A stretch of DNA of 64,000 bases from an uncultured Dokdonia sp. (GTDB taxonomy: Bacteria > Bacteroidota > Bacteroidia > Flavobacteriales > Flavobacteriaceae). The DNA lies in contig NZ_CANLOB010000001.1 of the NCBI RefSeq assembly GCF_947492815.1, positions 1 to 64,000 of the forward strand. Reading direction: 5' to 3'. The translations under genes and the position numbers were made by a program. This document shows positions 62,064 through 64,000 of the stretch, one piece after another. The notes beneath the pieces are model-generated. The model searched no databases. It was given only the letters and a program-made list of their open reading frames with translations, and had not been told where the DNA came from. Each line of letters opens with the position of its first letter. Within the stretch, counting starts at the first letter, position 1.

Positions 62064-62579
62064 TCAATCCAACACCGTAGGTTGTATCCCCGAAACTGTA
62101 ATTCCGTGGCGTGTGAGGGTTTCTGTTTTCTTTTGATTTCCTGTAATCATGGTAATGGATTTTACTTCCAATTGTTTTAAAATTTTTGCTGCCGCTGAAA
62201 AATCACGATTGTCCTTTTGAAAACCTACGGCTTCATAAGCTTCGGCTTGAGGCATTCCTTCTTTTTTTAACGGTAAGGTATTCAATAGCGCATAATGTCC
62301 GTTGCCTTTTCCTTCTTGTTCTAGCCAAATCACAATTCCTTTTCCTGCGCGTTCTATCAATTGTTGTGAGATTTCCATTTGCTCTCTACAATCACATTCT
62401 ACACTGTTAAAATGGTGTGCAAAAATGCAGGAAGAATGTACGCGACACAATACCTCTTCTCCATCTTTTACATCTCCCATTACCAATGCGTGTGATTCCT
62501 TAATACCGTCATAAAAAAGGATTTCTCTGTAGGTTCCATACTTGGTTTTTATGGTTCCTTCGGCTAATTGTACAATCAT
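62064..62579 (-). CDS. Divergent GTP cyclohydrolase II-like protein (RibA homolog)
   Basis: 171 residues, a stand-alone GTP cyclohydrolase II-type domain. The zinc Cys set is present (C51 in VHSSC, C62 and C64 in ECDC). The usual QEGRGIGL motif, whose Arg takes part in catalysis, is QEGKGNGH here (K91). GFQKDNRDFSAAAKILKQL and MITGNQKKTETL replace the canonical GxxxDxRxY and LTNNPxK segments. True RibA in Bacteroidota is often fused to RibB. This protein may not make the riboflavin precursor. No rib genes are nearby. Confidence 0.85.
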   Translation of the reverse strand: MIVQLAEGTIKTKYGTYREILFYDGIKESHALVMGDVKDGEEVLCRVHSSCIFAHHFNSVECDCREQMEISQQLIERAGKGIVIWLEQEGKGNGHYALLNTLPLKKEGMPQAEAYEAVGFQKDNRDFSAAAKILKQLEVKSITMITGNQKKTETLTRHGITVSGIQPTVLD

Positions 62580-62789
62580 TGCTTCAAAAGTATTTTTTAT
62601 TCGGTATAAAATTACAGCTATTCGACTAAATCAGATCTATCGTCGACTAAAAAGCGATTGCTGAAGACTAATTTATTTATCTACGCTTAAAGGGTTTCTA
62701 TTTCTTGCAACACCCGATTGGTCTATTTTCTAAAATATGCCTACTGCTTTAGAGCATCTTTGACCTATCAATTTAAATAACAAACAGCA

Positions 62790-64000
62790 ATGAAAAAATT
62801 CAAACTCAATAAACTAGGACGTCGTTTTTGGAGAACAGTATGCGTTTTATTCGCCTTAGTAGTACTCTGGAATATCTATTATTTTTCTACGTTTACACGC
62901 TTTCGCGAAAGCGCACCCATCACTACAACCATAAGTAACCCAACATATAGAAAACAAATTCAAGAAGCTATGAAGCATCTCGATACGATAGGAAAACAAA
63001 AAGAATTGCCCTCTTTTTCGATAGCTGTAGGACACAAAGGCGAAGTGGTTTGGTCGGCTGCTGTAGGCTATCAAGATATGGAGGCAGGAATCGCTGCTAC
63101 TCCTAAAACACAATACCGTATTGGAAGTACTTCAAAAGCTGTCACCACCACAGGTGTTGCTCTTGCAGTAGATGCTCATAAAATACAACTGGATGCCATT
63201 ATTGGGGATACGATTACGAATTGGACAAAAAAAGAATGGGATTTTAGCATGCAACAACTTCTCAGTCATACCGCTGGCGTTGGGCATTATACAGATTTTG
63301 GTGTTGCTTCTGGCAAATATACCGTTTGTAATTGCCATGAATTTAAAACCGCTTCTGAAGGATTAAAAGTATTTGATGAGTATGACTTAATTTTTGAACC
63401 AGGTACTGCCTTTGCGTATTCAACCTTTGATATTAACCTAGCAAGTGTTGTCTTAGAACAAGCGGTGAGCACGCCATTTTTAGACTATATGAATACAAGC
63501 GTATTTCAACCCTTAGGAATGAGCGATACATATGGAGATCATAATAGATCGAATACCGAGCATTTTGCCACCTTTTATGACACAGAAGATGGGTACTATC
63601 GAGAGTATCGAAATTTTGAACAGGTATATGATATCAATTTAAGTTACAAATGGGCCGGTGGTGGTTTTATCTCAACACCTACAGATCTTGTCAAAATGGG
63701 GAATGCCTATCTCACCGATGATACATTCTTAAGTCATGAAACAAAGCGTACATTTTGGACGCCTATGAAGTTAAATACAGGTGAAATTAATGAGCAATTA
63801 TATGCATTAGGATGGCGATCGTATTTAGAGTTTGAAAACCCTGATCTTTTAGACGGCGAAACTCCGGTATGGATGGTACATCATGGTGGCGTGAGCAAAG
63901 GGTCTCAGAATTTTTTAGTGCTATTTCCAAATTACGATCTTGTCATTGATGCGTCTATCAATACCAATGTAGATGACTTCTGGACCTTTTCAAACAAGGT
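62790..64000 (+). CDS. Serine hydrolase, class C beta-lactamase/DD-peptidase family (C-terminus outside window)
   Basis: At least 403 residues; the frame runs off the right edge. An N-terminal membrane anchor is at about 14-33 (TVCVLFALVVLWNIYYF). Catalytic motifs: SxxK in GSTSKAVT (Ser near 113), Tyr motif AYST (near 209) and HGG (near 363, HHGGVSKG replacing the KTG box). These proteins hydrolyse beta-lactams only in some cases; most are peptidases or esterases of unknown substrate. A palindrome copy encodes RFRES just after the membrane helix. ATG at 62790 gives the expected anchor. Confidence 0.92.
   Translation, partial: MKKFKLNKLGRRFWRTVCVLFALVVLWNIYYFSTFTRFRESAPITTTISNPTYRKQIQEAMKHLDTIGKQKELPSFSIAVGHKGEVVWSAAVGYQDMEAGIAATPKTQYRIGSTSKAVTTTGVALAVDAHKIQLDAIIGDTITNWTKKEWDFSMQQLLSHTAGVGHYTDFGVASGKYTVCNCHEFKTASEGLKVFDEYDLIFEPGTAFAYSTFDINLASVVLEQAVSTPFLDYMNTSVFQPLGMSDTYGDHNRSNTEHFATFYDTEDGYYREYRNFEQVYDINLSYKWAGGGFISTPTDLVKMGNAYLTDDTFLSHETKRTFWTPMKLNTGEINEQLYALGWRSYLEFENPDLLDGETPVWMVHHGGVSKGSQNFLVLFPNYDLVIDASINTNVDDFWTFSNK
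62898..62913. repeat. TTTCGCGAAA palindrome, copy 14 (in the serine hydrolase gene)
   Basis: Perfect 16-base dyad read as RFRES at the junction between membrane anchor and catalytic domain, a position that tolerates change. Confidence 0.9.

Noticed and set aside
62790..64000. Beta-lactamase resistance gene
   Set aside because: SxxK, YS and HGG motifs place it in a broad serine hydrolase family; nothing shows beta-lactam hydrolysis.
1..64000. CRISPR array, prophage or integrative element
   Set aside because: No regularly spaced direct repeats, cas genes, integrase, capsid or conjugation genes were seen.

Overview
The window looks like a chromosome segment from a marine-type member of the Flavobacteriaceae (Bacteroidota). 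The evidence is AT-rich DNA, the gliding genes gldE and gldD next to ssb, proteins with type IX secretion (T9SS) C-terminal domains, TAnnTTTG-type promoter boxes, TTG and GTG start codons, few Shine-Dalgarno sequences, and a very frequent palindrome centred on TTTCGCGAAA. I cannot fix the genus. I saw no rRNA, tRNA, CRISPR array, integrase or transposase.

Layout. 1-2598 (minus): N-terminal 866 residues of a large secreted calcium-binding/cadherin-like protein. 3420-8451: site-2 protease RseP, a Sco1-type copper chaperone and an iron(II) uptake operon (feoA, feoB, a Cys-rich FeoB-associated peptide, a small membrane protein). 8463-14876 (minus): a manganese/zinc-type ABC import operon headed by an MntR/DtxR regulator, with an outer-membrane barrel, a binding lipoprotein, an ATPase, two permeases carrying extra C-terminal helical domains, and an inserted four-helix-bundle gene. 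14946-18988: recX, RNase G, a 30-residue very basic protein, HU and mutY. 18975-24429: AraC-type regulator, small secreted protein, ssb-gldE-gldD, and an EamA transporter whose 3' end has been tandemly duplicated. 24441-33829: SanA-like protein, pckA, DUF423 protein, saccharopine dehydrogenase-like enzyme, a T9SS FG-GAP protein, recQ and a Crp/Fnr regulator.

34444-50769 is a long co-directional block. It begins with a 1182-residue outer-membrane protein that joins a degenerate phosphoesterase domain, a kinase-like segment and a beta-barrel. Next comes a redox cluster (38023-45239) in which three unrelated enzymes each carry a complete Rieske 2Fe-2S motif: a glutamate-synthase-like FMN/Fe-S protein, a thiamine-diphosphate enzyme, and a ferric-reductase-like membrane protein. 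These are interleaved with small membrane proteins and a periplasmic protein with an unusual Cys/His motif. I regard this cluster as the best candidate for an undescribed system. It is followed by a Na+/H+ antiporter, an outer-membrane protein, an orphan Pycsar-effector-like membrane protein, an SLC13 transporter and an M50 protease.

50759-64000 is more accessory: a second FG-GAP/T9SS protein, a lipoprotein, a TlpA-like protein, an erythromycin-esterase-like protein, a TPR protein framed by about 135-bp MITE-like direct repeats and GC-rich hairpins, a LytS/LytTR two-component pair, a divergent GTP-cyclohydrolase-II-like protein and a serine hydrolase running off the right edge. All family assignments come from reading motifs by eye; no database search was run.
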